Source: an uncultured Anaerolineales bacterium
Lineage (GTDB): Bacteria; Chloroflexota; Anaerolineae; Anaerolineales; Villigracilaceae
Direction: 5' to 3'
DNA: 31,015 bases
Assembly: GCA_937928015.1 (NCBI GenBank)
Contig: CALFXA010000221.1
Coordinates: forward strand, 1 to 31,015
Shown one piece after another: positions 23,095-31,015 of the stretch (within the stretch, counting starts at the first letter, position 1; each line of letters starts with the position of its first letter). The notes under the pieces are model-generated. The model was not told the origin of the DNA. It made no database searches and saw nothing but the letters and a program-made list of their open reading frames with translations. Made by a program: the position numbers and the translations under genes.

Positions 23095-24084
23095 ATGAAG
23101 GCAAAAATGACAAGAACCCTGGGACGCTCGAACATCGAGATCAGCGCCATGGGCATGGGCTGTTGGGCCATCGGCGGACCGTTCTGGAGCGGCGAGATGC
23201 CGTTGGGCTGGGGCGAAGTGGACGATAACGAGTCGGTCCGCGCCATCCACGCTGCGCTGGACCTGGGCGCGACCTTCTTCGACACGGCCAACGTCTACGG
23301 CGCGGGCCACAGCGAACGTGTGCTGGCAAAAGCGCTCAAAGGCAAACGGGATCAGGTGGTGATCGCCACCAAGTTCAACGCCTTGTTCGACGAGACCACC
23401 CGCCAGGTGACGGGCAGCGACACCACGCCCGAAGGCATCCGCCGCGCCTGCGAGGACTCTCTGCGCCGCCTCGAAACGGACGTTATCGACCTGTACCAGT
23501 TCCACGACAACGGCTTCCCGCCCGAGCAGGCGGGTCCCGTGCGCGACACGCTCGAAGAGTTGGTGGCCGAAGGTAAAATCCGCGCCTACGGCTGGAGCAC
23601 CGACTTCCCCAAGAGTGCCGAATTCTTTGCGGGCGGCGAACACTGTGCCACCATCCAAGTCGAGTTGAACGTGCTGGACGACAACGCCGCCATTCTGTCC
23701 ATCTGCGAACGCGAGAACCTGGCCGCCATCAACCGCGGTCCGCTAGCGATGGGCCTGCTGACGGGCAAATATACGGGCACGGTCCACCCCTCTGCTGACG
23801 ATGTGCGCGGGCAGAAAAGCCCCGAGTGGATGAAGTACTTCAAGGAAGGCGTGGCCAGCGAAGACTACATGAAGAAAGTGGCCGCCATCCGCGAGATCCT
23901 CACCAGCAACGGACGCAGCCTCGCGCAGGGCGCGCTGGCCTGGTTGTGGGCGCGCAGTCCCAAGACCGTGCCCATCCCTGGCTTCCGTACCGTGAAACAG
24001 GTAGAGGAGAACTGCAAGGCCATGGACTTCGGTCCGCTGACCGCCGACCAGATGGCTGAGATCAGCCGCATTCTGGGACGATAA
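23095..24084 (+). CDS. Aldo/keto reductase
   Basis: This 329-residue NADPH-dependent oxidoreductase has a TIM-barrel fold and acts on aldehydes, ketones or sugars. The catalytic tetrad is visible: Asp63 and Tyr68 in FFDTANVYGAGHSE, Lys93 in ATKFN, and His137 in LYQFHD. The NADP-binding C-terminal segment reads VPIPGFRTVKQVEENCKAM. AGGAGA lies six bases before the ATG. It is divergent from the UvrA2 gene and ends at a hairpin. The substrate is unknown. Confidence 0.93.
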   Translation: MKAKMTRTLGRSNIEISAMGMGCWAIGGPFWSGEMPLGWGEVDDNESVRAIHAALDLGATFFDTANVYGAGHSERVLAKALKGKRDQVVIATKFNALFDETTRQVTGSDTTPEGIRRACEDSLRRLETDVIDLYQFHDNGFPPEQAGPVRDTLEELVAEGKIRAYGWSTDFPKSAEFFAGGEHCATIQVELNVLDDNAAILSICERENLAAINRGPLAMGLLTGKYTGTVHPSADDVRGQKSPEWMKYFKEGVASEDYMKKVAAIREILTSNGRSLAQGALAWLWARSPKTVPIPGFRTVKQVEENCKAMDFGPLTADQMAEISRILGR

Positions 24085-24120
24085 CGGCGCACTGGCGCCA
24101 AGTGTATATCCGCTTAAATC

Positions 24121-24150
24121 AGGCGACATCCCGAAAGGGATGTCGCCTTT
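24121..24150. terminator. Terminator between aldo/keto reductase and HtrA genes
   Basis: AGGCGACATCCC (24121-24132) pairs with GGGATGTCGCCT (24137-24148) around a GAAA tetraloop, followed by a short T-run on the plus strand. It separates two convergent genes and probably serves both; the T-runs are short. Confidence 0.82.
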
Positions 24151-24168
24151 GCATGAGGAGGGAGAAAG

Positions 24169-25824
24169 CTAAGGATGAGCCGCCAAGGTGACGGTCAGGG
24201 TCTGTTCCTTGCCGTCGCGCAGGATGGTCAACTTGACCTGCTGCCCAGGTTTGGCGGTCTGCATGAAGGTTTGCAGGTCGTCGAAGGTGGCGATGGGCGT
24301 TCCGTCGATGGTGGTGATTATGTCACCGCCCACCAACACCCGCGTACCGTTGATCAGCAGCGGCTTGAAACTGCCCTGCAAACCTGCCTGGTCGGCGGGA
24401 CTGCCCGCCTGCACCTGCTCCACCAGAATGCCGCTCTGGTTATCGGGCAGATTCATTTCCTTGGCAATGGCGGGGGTCATATCCTCGGCGGCGATACCAA
24501 GCCAGGCACCTGGTGTAGTCGGGTTATTGTTACTGGCCTGCTGCGTAGACGTGGCCGCAGGACGGGCTTCGAGGGTGATATCCACACTCTGTTGTTTGCC
24601 ATCTCGCAGCAGCGTCAACGTGACCTTCTGCCCGACATTGGTGTGGTCGGCCAGGTAGGCGATGATGTCGTCCATGGACTTGACCGCGCTGCCGTCGATG
24701 GCGGTGATCACGTCGCCGCCCACGTTGACGTTCTGTCCATCGATGGTGGTCTGCTGCGAACTGCCGCGCAGACTAGCCTTGTCGGCGGGACTATTGGGCA
24801 CCACCTCTTCCACCAGGGCGCCGCGCTGGGTGGCGTCGAGCTTCATAGCGGTGGCCAGGTCGGGGGTCAGGCTGGCGCCGCTGATACCAATATAGGGATG
24901 TTCATACTTACCGTTCTGGATCAGCTCAGGCACGACACGGCTGACGATGGTCGACGGGATGGCGAAGCCAATCCCCGAGTTGGTGCCGCCCTGCGATTCG
25001 ATGGCCGAGTTGACGCCGATCAGCGTGCCTTGATCATTCACCAATGGACCGCCTGAGTTGCCTGGGTTGATGGGGGCATCGGTCTGGATGATATCGGGGA
25101 TGGTGTAGGTCGCGCCGTTGACAGAACTGCCCTCACTGGCAGGCAAACTGCGCCCTAGGGCGCTGACGATGCCAACCGTCATGGTGTTCTCCAGGCCGAA
25201 CGGATTGCCGATGGCGACCGCCACCTGCCCCACCTTGACCTGGGAGGAATCGCTGACCGCGATGGGCGTGAGCGCAAAGCCAGGGTTATCGACCTGAATT
25301 ACCGCCAGGTCGCTGTCGGGGTCCGCGCCGACTAGCTTGGCCGAAAGCGTCGTGCCATCTGCGAATTTGACCTCGATCTTGGACGCGCCGCTGACGACGT
25401 GATTGTTGGTGACGATGTAGCCGTCCTGGTTCCAGACGAAGCCCGAGCCGAGCGCCTGGCTATACTGCGGCGCGGACGGCTGTGCGTTATTTCCGTTTGG
25501 CGAACCGAAGAAGTCCTGAAAACCTGGCAGGTTGAACAACGGGTTGTTCTGGCTGAGGTTGGAACTCTTCTGTTCCTGCACCACACGAATACTCACCACC
25601 GATGGGTTGACTTGCGCGTAAATGCCCTCCAACGCGCTTTGATACGCGTCCAACGAAGCAGCCGCCCCTTGCGACGGCTGGGATTGCTGCACCTGGGGTA
25701 CAGCGGCCGCCGTGGTCGGCGCGGCCTGGGGGATGGCGGGAGTCAGTCCGCTGGCACTACAAGCCGCCAGCATCAAACTGACGACCACCACAACAACACT
25801 GATTTGTGCATATTTGGATTTCAT
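24169..25824 (-). CDS. htrA: HtrA/DegP-type serine protease lipoprotein with two PDZ domains
   Basis: This 551-residue envelope quality-control protease degrades misfolded proteins. A lipoprotein signal ends in LAAC (Cys22), so it is membrane-anchored outside the cytoplasm. After a Gln/Pro/Ala linker the trypsin-like domain has His142 (TNNHVVSGA), Asp172 ([11 protein letters not shown]) and Ser257 ([10 protein letters not shown]). PDZ1 covers about 310-420 and PDZ2 about 440-548. AAGGAGA precedes the ATG by five bases. It lies 88 bases after the histidine kinase stop on the same strand, as the third gene after a response regulator and a kinase. A TATACT box in the gap might give it its own promoter. 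The arrangement resembles CpxAR/degP or CssRS/htrA envelope-stress control. Confidence 0.94.
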   Translation of the reverse strand: MKSKYAQISVVVVVVSLMLAACSASGLTPAIPQAAPTTAAAVPQVQQSQPSQGAAASLDAYQSALEGIYAQVNPSVVSIRVVQEQKSSNLSQNNPLFNLPGFQDFFGSPNGNNAQPSAPQYSQALGSGFVWNQDGYIVTNNHVVSGASKIEVKFADGTTLSAKLVGADPDSDLAVIQVDNPGFALTPIAVSDSSQVKVGQVAVAIGNPFGLENTMTVGIVSALGRSLPASEGSSVNGATYTIPDIIQTDAPINPGNSGGPLVNDQGTLIGVNSAIESQGGTNSGIGFAIPSTIVSRVVPELIQNGKYEHPYIGISGASLTPDLATAMKLDATQRGALVEEVVPNSPADKASLRGSSQQTTIDGQNVNVGGDVITAIDGSAVKSMDDIIAYLADHTNVGQKVTLTLLRDGKQQSVDITLEARPAATSTQQASNNNPTTPGAWLGIAAEDMTPAIAKEMNLPDNQSGILVEQVQAGSPADQAGLQGSFKPLLINGTRVLVGGDIITTIDGTPIATFDDLQTFMQTAKPGQQVKLTILRDGKEQTLTVTLAAHP

Positions 25825-25912
25825 GGGAGTCTCCTTGATTTATTCCCCGTCAGTATACGAGGAGGCCGCCCAGGCGTCTTTATGGAAAGTCTACGGGAAG
25901 TTTAAGAAAACC

Positions 25913-27334
25913 TTATGAACCCAGTGGCAGAGTCAGCGTAAAGGCGCTTCCCTGACCTGGCTCACTCTCCACGCGGAGTTCGCCGCCATGCGCCAAAACG
26001 ATCTCGCGCGCAATGGTCAGGCCCAGGCCCATGCCCTGCTTGATGCGCCGTCCTGTCTCGCCGCGATAGAACGGCTGAAAAATCTTCTCGTGCTCGTCGG
26101 GCTGGATGCCCACGCCTGTATCCGCCACCGTCAGCCAGAAGGATGCGCCGTCGGCGCCCGCCGAAATGGTGATCGTTCCGTCTGCGGGCGTGTACTTGAC
26201 CGCATTGCTGAGCAGATTTCCCACCACCTCGGCCATGCGCATCGCATCGATGGACAGGATCGGCAGCGACGCGGGAAGCTGGTCCCGCCAAAGCAGGTGT
26301 TTCTCCTCCGCCGCCGATCTCCACGAAGACAATATCCCCCGCAGCCAATCCACCATTTCCACGGGTTGACGATTCAGCTCGAGCGGACCGCGCGCCTTGT
26401 CGTACAGATTAGTCAGCTCGTTCAACACATATTCCAGCCGCAGGGTTTCCTCATCCATTCCGCGAGTCAGGTCTTCGAGCAGGGCAGGGTCAGATGCCGC
26501 GCCCTTGCGCAGGGAGTGAATGGCCGAGCGCAGCGCCCCCAGCGGACGTCCCAACTCATGCACCACATTGGCCAGCAACTGTCGGCGTGAGGTTTCCATG
26601 CTGTGCAATTCATCCACCAAAAAGTTGACCGCCCGCGCCTGCGAACGCAATTCCTGCGGACCATATTCCTGCACGGGCTCACTGCGCTGACCTGCAGCCA
26701 GGCTGTAAATGGCATCAGTCACCTCGCGCACAGGGCGACTGATGCTGAAGGCCAGCCAGGTGCCCAGCACGATGCTGAGAATCAAGCCCAGACCCAACGC
26801 CCACAAGATCTGTCCACGCAACTGTTCGAAGATATCGTACAGCGAGCCGAGTCGATACGACAGGCGCACAATGCCGATCACCCGTCCGCCCGCATCGATA
26901 ACGGGTTCGTACACATCCACTACCACATTACTCAGATTGAGGATCGAGTAATTGGTCAGCGCGGCCTCGTGTCCGCCCAAGGCTTTGGACAAGCCCGTGG
27001 TCGAAACACCCGCTGCCGTTTGCGAAGGATCGCTGGGATTATTCGAATACAGAATCTTGCCACGTCCGTCCAGGAACATGACCTGGATGTCGCTGGAAAG
27101 CTGCACACGCGAAATCAAATTCTCGAACAAGATCGGGTCACCCCACAGCTCGAACTCGGCGTTGCTGATCTCGGCCAGCAGGCGCGCATTGCCGACTAAA
27201 TTCTTCGCCAACTGCGGAATGAGCACCTGGCCTTCGAGCGAGTAGACCAGCAACACACCCATCAACGGCAGGGTCAATAACAACGGCAGGACCTGGCTCC
27301 AGACGAGGCGTTGACGCAGAGTGCGGAACATCAT
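25913..27334 (-). CDS. Sensor histidine kinase
   Basis: This 473-residue membrane sensor has TM1 (about 13-32), an extracytoplasmic sensor region (33-173), TM2 (about 176-197), a HAMP domain (about 198-250), the H-box NVVHELGRPLGALRSAI with phospho-acceptor His259, and an ATPase domain with N-box VVGNLLSNAVKYTP (370-383), G1 DTGVGI (405-410), F-box FQPFYRG and G2 GMGLGL (434-439). The H-box reads HELGRP in place of the common HELRTP, so Thr is replaced. The start overlaps the response regulator stop by four bases, with GGGAGG just upstream, so the two are coupled. Its partner is the OmpR-type regulator before it and the likely target is the HtrA gene after it. The signal is unknown; envelope stress is inferred from context. 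Confidence 0.94.
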   Translation of the reverse strand: MMFRTLRQRLVWSQVLPLLLTLPLMGVLLVYSLEGQVLIPQLAKNLVGNARLLAEISNAEFELWGDPILFENLISRVQLSSDIQVMFLDGRGKILYSNNPSDPSQTAAGVSTTGLSKALGGHEAALTNYSILNLSNVVVDVYEPVIDAGGRVIGIVRLSYRLGSLYDIFEQLRGQILWALGLGLILSIVLGTWLAFSISRPVREVTDAIYSLAAGQRSEPVQEYGPQELRSQARAVNFLVDELHSMETSRRQLLANVVHELGRPLGALRSAIHSLRKGAASDPALLEDLTRGMDEETLRLEYVLNELTNLYDKARGPLELNRQPVEMVDWLRGILSSWRSAAEEKHLLWRDQLPASLPILSIDAMRMAEVVGNLLSNAVKYTPADGTITISAGADGASFWLTVADTGVGIQPDEHEKIFQPFYRGETGRRIKQGMGLGLTIAREIVLAHGGELRVESEPGQGSAFTLTLPLGS

Positions 27335-28023
27335 TTGCCTCCCACCAGTTTATAGCCCACACCACGCACAGTAATAATGCGTTTGGGGTGTTCGGGGTCG
27401 GCCTCCAATTTTTCGCGCAGCCAACGGACATGCACGTAGACCACCTGCGGCTGCCCGACGAACTCCGCGCCCCACACGCTGGTGAGCAGCTCGTCCACGG
27501 AACGCACGCGGTTGGGTTCGCTTGCCAACACCTGCAGCAGGCTGAACTCCTTGGGAGAGAGACTCACGTTCCGCCCCGCCAGCGTGACCGTGTGTGCGGC
27601 TGTATCCAGGCTCAGGTCGTCCACCTTCAATGTCATGGCGGGAGTAGGCTCAGGCGCGAACTCATTGCGTCGCAGCACAGCCTTGATGCGCGCGATCAGC
27701 ACGTCCACATCGAAGGGCTTGGTGATATAGTCGTCCGCACCAAGCTCCAGGCCGACCACCTCATCCATGTTGCGACGGCGAGCCGTGACGAAGATGACGG
27801 GCACACGGAATTGTTCCTTGAAATGTTTGATGGCATCCAGGCCATCCATGCCAGGCAGACCGATGTCGAGCAGCACCAGGCTGGGCGGCGACTGGCGCGC
27901 CAGGATCAGCGCGTCTTCGGCGTTGGCGGCCGTGCTGGCGCGGAATCCCGCCTGCTCCAGGTTGAAAGCCAGGCTGCGGCGCATGAGCGCATCGTCATCG
28001 ACCAGCAAAATGTGCTTGGACAT
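27331..28023 (-). CDS. OmpR-family response regulator
   Basis: This 230-residue DNA-binding regulator has a receiver domain (1-120) with acidic residues DDD at 9-11, phosphorylation site Asp53 (LVLLDIGLPGMDG), Thr80 and Lys102 (TKPF). A winged-helix effector domain (about 130-228) ends in VRWLREKLEADPEHPKRIITVRGVGYKL. A TATAAT box seven bases before the ATG leaves no room for a ribosome binding site, so the mRNA is probably leaderless. It is the first gene of the regulator-kinase-HtrA unit and overlaps the kinase start. It could control htrA and its own operon. Confidence 0.95.
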   Translation of the reverse strand: MSKHILLVDDDALMRRSLAFNLEQAGFRASTAANAEDALILARQSPPSLVLLDIGLPGMDGLDAIKHFKEQFRVPVIFVTARRRNMDEVVGLELGADDYITKPFDVDVLIARIKAVLRRNEFAPEPTPAMTLKVDDLSLDTAAHTVTLAGRNVSLSPKEFSLLQVLASEPNRVRSVDELLTSVWGAEFVGQPQVVYVHVRWLREKLEADPEHPKRIITVRGVGYKLVGGK

Positions 28024-28030
28024 GACGACT

Positions 28031-28036
28031 ATTATA
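28031..28036 (-). promoter_or_regulatory. -10 box of response regulator, leaderless
   Basis: On the minus strand a consensus TATAAT ends seven bases before the ATG at 28021-28023. The intervening AGTCGTC has no Shine-Dalgarno sequence. The -35 at 17-base spacing (CCATTT) is poor, so an activator may help. The geometry matches the SufR-like promoter at 12336-12364. Confidence 0.6.
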
Positions 28037-28076
28037 TCTCTGCATGAAAAAGGAAATGGTCTCCTGAAAAGCTACT

Positions 28077-28840
28077 TTATCGGGTTCCCCTGGCCTCGAT
28101 GATCTCCAAAACCATCCCAACGACCTCCTGCGCCATCTTTTTCTGGACCTGCAGAGTGGTCAACCAACGGTCGGCGGCAATGAAGATATCCTCGTCGACG
28201 CGTGGGGTATCGAGGACTTTCTTCAAGTTACGGGTGTTGCCTGCATCCAGTTCGAGGAACATGCGCAGGATCGCCATGTGACTGTATCCCGCCTTGGTCA
28301 ACATGCGGATGATCTGCAGCCGTTCGATCTCCCTCCTCCGAAACAAGCGGTATCCATTATACGAGTTGCGCGGGACCGTGATCAGTCCATTGCGCTCCGC
28401 GTTACGGACGATGTCCACGCTGACGCCTAACAGTCTGGCGACTTTCCCAATCGACAGCGGCGGATCATTGGCCACGTCGGTCATGTGCTGCGCCCAATGC
28501 TCCAGCAGGTCGGCGGCAGCCTCCGCCCGCCCCAATTCCCTTCGACCGCGGAGAGATGCACCTGCGCTTTTTCCAGCGCCGTCGACCAGTCATCCGCCAC
28601 GGCGTACTGAATGATCTCGGTACCCATCGCGCGGAATCCCCTGCCAGGGTAGGGAGCCGAGTAGATCTTGCGCGCCAGTTTCAGACAGTCGAGGTGGGAT
28701 TGGTGGAAGATGCGGTACCCAGAGGGGGTCCGCTCAACGGGGGGAATCAATCCCCATTGTTCGTAGAGCCGCACCGTATTGGGATGCACTCCCGCCGCGC
28801 GGGCCAGGTCAGAGGTGCGGAAAATCTTCTGGGCAGACAT
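28077..28840 (-). pseudogene. Tandem-HTH MerR-family regulator, one-base frameshift
   Basis: Two overlapping frames together encode one regulator. The first half (from ATG 28838-28840) is a MerR helix-turn-helix, FRTSDLARAAGVHPNTVRLYEQWGLIPP, running into VHLSAVEGNW. The second half holds another MerR domain, LSIGKVARLLGVSVDIVRNAERNGLITV, and ends at 28077. The span is 764 bases; adding one base gives 255 codons and joins the two frames. An extra G in the GAAGGG run near 28538-28543 would restore 'EGELGRAEAAADLLEHWA', which fits this family as I know it. So it is either a real frameshift mutation or a homopolymer error in the assembly. It lies 12 bases after the DUF2721 gene and 53 before the response regulator. 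The repaired protein would be about 254 residues. Confidence 0.85.
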
Positions 28841-28852
28841 TGGCGATGAAGA

Positions 28853-29248
28853 TTATTTGCCCTTGCCCATCTCATTCAGCAACAAGTCCAGCGCGCCGAC
28901 GGAAATCTGCAACTCCCGCAAGGAAATGCCCATCGATACCATCATCAGGAGCAGGGCAATTCCAAAGACCCACTGTCCCACCATGGTCCAACCCGCGAAA
29001 AGCGAAAACATGCTGACCACGCAGAACAGCAAGCTGAGTACGCCCGCAATCTGCATGTTGCGAATCAGGTACACGCGATAACGCAGATTTGCAATCTGAT
29101 GGACAATGTTCTCATCGGGCTGGGACTGATAGCGGTCATGCAATCCGCGGATGATGGTGGCCAGGGTCAGGAAGCGGTTGGTGTAGGCCAGCATCAATAG
29201 AGAGATGGCGGGAAACAACAAGGACGGGGTGGTAAGGGTGATTTCCAT
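28853..29248 (-). CDS. DUF2721-family integral membrane protein
   Basis: This 131-residue membrane protein shows the DUF2721 pattern: an N-terminal hydrophobic helix with LLFPAISLLMLAYTNRFLTLATIIR, a polar middle (LHDRYQSQPDENIVHQIANLRYRVYLIRNMQIAG) and two further helices (VLSLLFCVVSMFSLFAGW, VFGIALLLMMVSMGISL). The function is unknown in the family. A weak AGGA lies about nine bases before the ATG. It is upstream of the MerR gene by 12 bases, so they are likely co-transcribed. Confidence 0.8.
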   Translation of the reverse strand: MEITLTTPSLLFPAISLLMLAYTNRFLTLATIIRGLHDRYQSQPDENIVHQIANLRYRVYLIRNMQIAGVLSLLFCVVSMFSLFAGWTMVGQWVFGIALLLMMVSMGISLRELQISVGALDLLLNEMGKGK

Positions 29249-29265
29249 AATGATTCGATCCTACG

Positions 29266-29277
29266 CCCTTCGACTAC
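29266..29277. repeat. Second copy of CCCTTCGACTAC core
   Basis: The 12 bases match the core of the repeat at 17691-17702. The right half (ACCGCGCAAAGG) has diverged from CTCAGGG, so the hairpin is not kept. It lies in the gap between the DUF2721 gene and the 171-residue unknown gene. Confidence 0.4.
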
Positions 29278-29318
29278 ACCGCGCAAAGGAACACACGACC
29301 TGCCCAGGGCGAAAACTG

Positions 29319-29834
29319 TCACAGCGCAAAACTGACCTGCTCGGGTCTTACCAACAGCATGGGCACATGAATCACGCCCATCTGCGGCAGGGCGGGATGG
29401 CTGATCTCGGCCTCGTAGATCGACATCCAGGCGGCGCGAGCCACATCGATGCTGGAGGCAAAATCGGTCTGGGTGGAGATGCGAGTCCTGGCCTTGAGCA
29501 TGAACGAGCCGACCATCATGGAAACATCCACCATGCGGCGGCCCGCCTCGCTGGCATCATAGTCCATGGGGTCGGAAGCGGGCGGCGCGATGTGGAAACC
29601 GATCACCTGCGCCGTTGGGAAGAACATCTCCTCGTAAGTCAGCGATCTGGGGGCGGGCCCGCCAAGGACCAGCACCTGCGGCTTGAACAGGTGTACAAAG
29701 TTCGGCACACCCTGCGTGCGCAGCCAGATGCTCACGCGCATGCTTTGTTTGGTCAACACATCCCCACGTACCAGCATATTGTGGGAATAAATCATCACGG
29801 TCGTCAATTTTTCGTCAGCGGCAGGTGTCGGCAT
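29319..29834 (-). CDS. Hypothetical protein, 171 residues
   Basis: This protein was not recognised with confidence. The N-terminal half (TTVMIYSHNMLVRGDVLTKQSMRVSIWLRTQGVPNFVHLFKPQVLVLGG) looks like a beta-rich domain, and the rest (YEEMFFPTAQVIGFHIAPP) continues it, followed by a helical part. There is no signal peptide or membrane segment. The start at 29832-29834 is chosen because GGAGAG lies three to four bases before it; an upstream in-frame ATG lacks a good site. A TATAAT box (minus strand, 29851-29856) lies 16 bases upstream. It is divergent from the membrane protein gene at 29905 and lies 70 bases upstream of the DUF2721 gene on the same strand. Confidence 0.75.
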   Translation of the reverse strand: MPTPAADEKLTTVMIYSHNMLVRGDVLTKQSMRVSIWLRTQGVPNFVHLFKPQVLVLGGPAPRSLTYEEMFFPTAQVIGFHIAPPASDPMDYDASEAGRRMVDVSMMVGSFMLKARTRISTQTDFASSIDVARAAWMSIYEAEISHPALPQMGVIHVPMLLVRPEQVSFAL

Positions 29835-29850
29835 AAGCTCTCCACGCGCA

Positions 29851-29856
29851 ATTATA
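29851..29856 (-). promoter_or_regulatory. -10 box of the 171-residue protein gene
   Basis: On the minus strand TATAAT lies 16 bases before the ATG at 29834, leaving room for the GGAGAG ribosome binding site. The -35 at 17-base spacing (GGGATG) is poor. The box lies 33 bases from a plus-strand TATACT, so two divergent promoters share this short gap. Confidence 0.45.
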
Positions 29857-29889
29857 CCCTCGACCCTTCCGCGCATCCCACTCCCCGTT

Positions 29890-29895
29890 TATACT
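29890..29895 (+). promoter_or_regulatory. Candidate -10 of membrane protein gene, near-leaderless
   Basis: TATACT ends nine bases before the ATG at 29905, with no Shine-Dalgarno sequence between (TCGTCATCC). Transcription would start one to three bases before the ATG. No -35 was recognised, so this is weaker than the case at 12336. Confidence 0.35.
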
Positions 29896-29904
29896 TCGTC
29901 ATCC

Positions 29905-31015
29905 ATGAAACGTTCTTTCTGGTATATTTTCATCCTCGCCCTGCTTTTTTATGGACTCAGCGTGGGGGCCATGCTCTTCAAACAGACGGGCATGCAACAA
30001 TACGTTTACCTGGCGGACGCCTTCCTGCACGGTCATCTCGACCTGGTGAATTATGGCGGCGCGCCTTACGACTTGATTCATTTCGACGGCAAACTCTACG
30101 TCCCAGGCGCGCTGTCGCCCGCCCTGCTCTACCTGCCCTTCGTAGCAATCTTCGGGCTGGGCGTGAGCGACGTGCTGTTCAGCGTGGTTGTGGCCGCGGT
30201 CAACGCCGCGCTGGCTTATGATCTGCTGGGACGTCTGGACGGAGATGAAAACTCCTCGAAGCGTATCTGGCTGACGATCCTGTTCGCGGCGGGGACGGTC
30301 AACTGGTGGATCTCCAGCGTCGGCTCGGTCTGGTTCAAAGCGCAGGTGACAGCGGTTCTATTCACATTGCTGTTCGTACGCGAGACACTGATCGACAAAC
30401 GCCCCTGGCTGGCGGCCCTCTGGCTGGGACTGGCGGCACTCTCGCGGCCCACCCTGCTGTTTGCAGCGGTCTTCTTCCTACTCTATCATTTCCTGCGCAG
30501 AGAAACTGTGCGGACTTGGTTGCTCAAGTCGCTTCTCTTCGCGGGGACCTTCGGGCTGGCGCTGGTCGTGATGCTGGGCTACAACTTGCTACGTTTCGGG
30601 AACCTGCTCGACTTCGGCTACGGCTACGTGGAAGGCTCGAAGCAACTTACCGAGCTGTATGCCAAATATGGCGGCTTCAACCCACGCTACATGCCATGCA
30701 ACATGTACATTTCGCTGGCAGGCCTGCCGAACATCCCTGGCGACCCGCTGCCGACCGTCAACCAGATGTGCCCCGACCTGAACACGCCGCGCGGCTTCAA
30801 GCACATCACCAATTTCTTCAACCCGCTCGGCATGAGCATCTTCCTGACCTCGCCTGCGCTGCTGTACGTCTTCCACGCGCGACTGAAGGGCAACCCGCTG
30901 ACCCTCTCCGCGCTGGCGGCGTTGGCGCCCGTCACGCTGGCAGTGTGGATGTATCATGCGCCAGGCTACGTCCAATACGGGTATCGCTACCTGCTGGATG
31001 TGCTAGTCTTTCTCT
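29905..31015 (+). CDS. Polytopic membrane protein, probable GT-C glycosyltransferase (3'-truncated by window end)
   Basis: The 370 visible codons encode a membrane protein with about eight hydrophobic helices, starting with a signal-anchor SFWYIFILALLFYGLSVGAML. The first external loop (QQYVYLADAFLHGHLDLVNYGGAPYDLIHFDGKLYVPGALSPALLYLP) resembles GT-C or mannosyltransferase (PMT/ArnT-like) proteins, in which an acidic residue there is catalytic. A longer external loop follows near residues 240-290 with three cysteines or more (PCNMYISL, QMCPDLNTP). Such enzymes use lipid-linked sugars to modify surface polymers or proteins. The gene runs off the end of the window at 31015, so the C-terminus is unseen. 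The ATG lacks a Shine-Dalgarno sequence. The exact family is inferred. Confidence 0.75.
   Translation, partial: MKRSFWYIFILALLFYGLSVGAMLFKQTGMQQYVYLADAFLHGHLDLVNYGGAPYDLIHFDGKLYVPGALSPALLYLPFVAIFGLGVSDVLFSVVVAAVNAALAYDLLGRLDGDENSSKRIWLTILFAAGTVNWWISSVGSVWFKAQVTAVLFTLLFVRETLIDKRPWLAALWLGLAALSRPTLLFAAVFFLLYHFLRRETVRTWLLKSLLFAGTFGLALVVMLGYNLLRFGNLLDFGYGYVEGSKQLTELYAKYGGFNPRYMPCNMYISLAGLPNIPGDPLPTVNQMCPDLNTPRGFKHITNFFNPLGMSIFLTSPALLYVFHARLKGNPLTLSALAALAPVTLAVWMYHAPGYVQYGYRYLLDVLVFL

Noticed and set aside
24085..24168. Small gene or RNA between aldo/keto reductase and HtrA
   Set aside because: The gap holds only a hairpin terminator and a short imperfect palindrome (CACTGGCGCCAAGTG); no start or ribosome binding site was seen.
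28530..28545. Programmed ribosomal frameshift in the MerR gene
   Set aside because: No classical slippery heptamer or downstream pseudoknot was recognised, and MerR regulators are not known to use one; mutation or sequencing error is simpler.

Overview
The window looks like part of a bacterial chromosome of fairly high GC (estimated by eye, not counted). Gene content suggests a Chloroflexota member, probably Anaerolineae. The pointers are S-layer-homology (SLH) repeats of the 'YWAAAWIEQLANEGITGGC' type, a tandem-HTH MerR regulator, a TPR/transglutaminase-like membrane protein, a two-PDZ lipoprotein HtrA, and promoters that put the -10 box directly against the start codon. This taxonomic call is inference from family resemblance; no rRNA or tRNA gene was seen. 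Bases 1-45 are not genomic: they match the Illumina universal adapter and run in frame into the truncated livF gene.

Left part (46-5655, minus strand): a complete branched-chain amino acid type (HAAT) ABC importer operon, read lipoprotein binding protein, livH, livM, livG, livF. It has a strong sigma70-type promoter, a hairpin in the leader, a hairpin between the binding-protein gene and livH, and overlapping or nearly overlapping genes after that. Upstream on the same strand is a large XRE-STAND-TPR regulator (5656-8220). Its start region holds a GTTGAC/GTCAAC palindrome, shared with a divergent unit of a small zinc-ribbon protein and a giant secreted S-layer protein (14 propeller-like repeats, two Ig-like domains, three SLH domains) that ends at a clear terminator.

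Middle (12.3-20.4 kb): a SufR-like four-cysteine regulator with a SufT/MIP18-like protein (iron-sulfur cluster homeostasis), an XRE-cupin regulator with a palindromic operator, a TPR/coiled-coil/transglutaminase-like membrane protein, htpG with a leader hairpin, a ROK-family sugar kinase, a 94-residue unknown, and a zinc-free medium-chain oxidoreductase. Most of these units end in obvious hairpin terminators.

Right part (20.4-31 kb): a UvrA2-class protein lacking the UvrB-binding domain, an aldo/keto reductase, then a block of minus-strand genes: an unknown 171-residue protein, a DUF2721 membrane protein, a tandem MerR regulator broken by a one-base frameshift, an OmpR-type response regulator, its histidine kinase, and an HtrA-type lipoprotein protease. 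The last three look like an envelope-stress module. The window ends inside a polytopic membrane protein, probably a GT-C glycosyltransferase. No CRISPR array, prophage, insertion sequence, tRNA or rRNA was recognised. The longest stretch without a gene is 15526-15816 (291 bases), which holds an extended -10 promoter, a candidate htpG promoter and the htpG leader hairpin.
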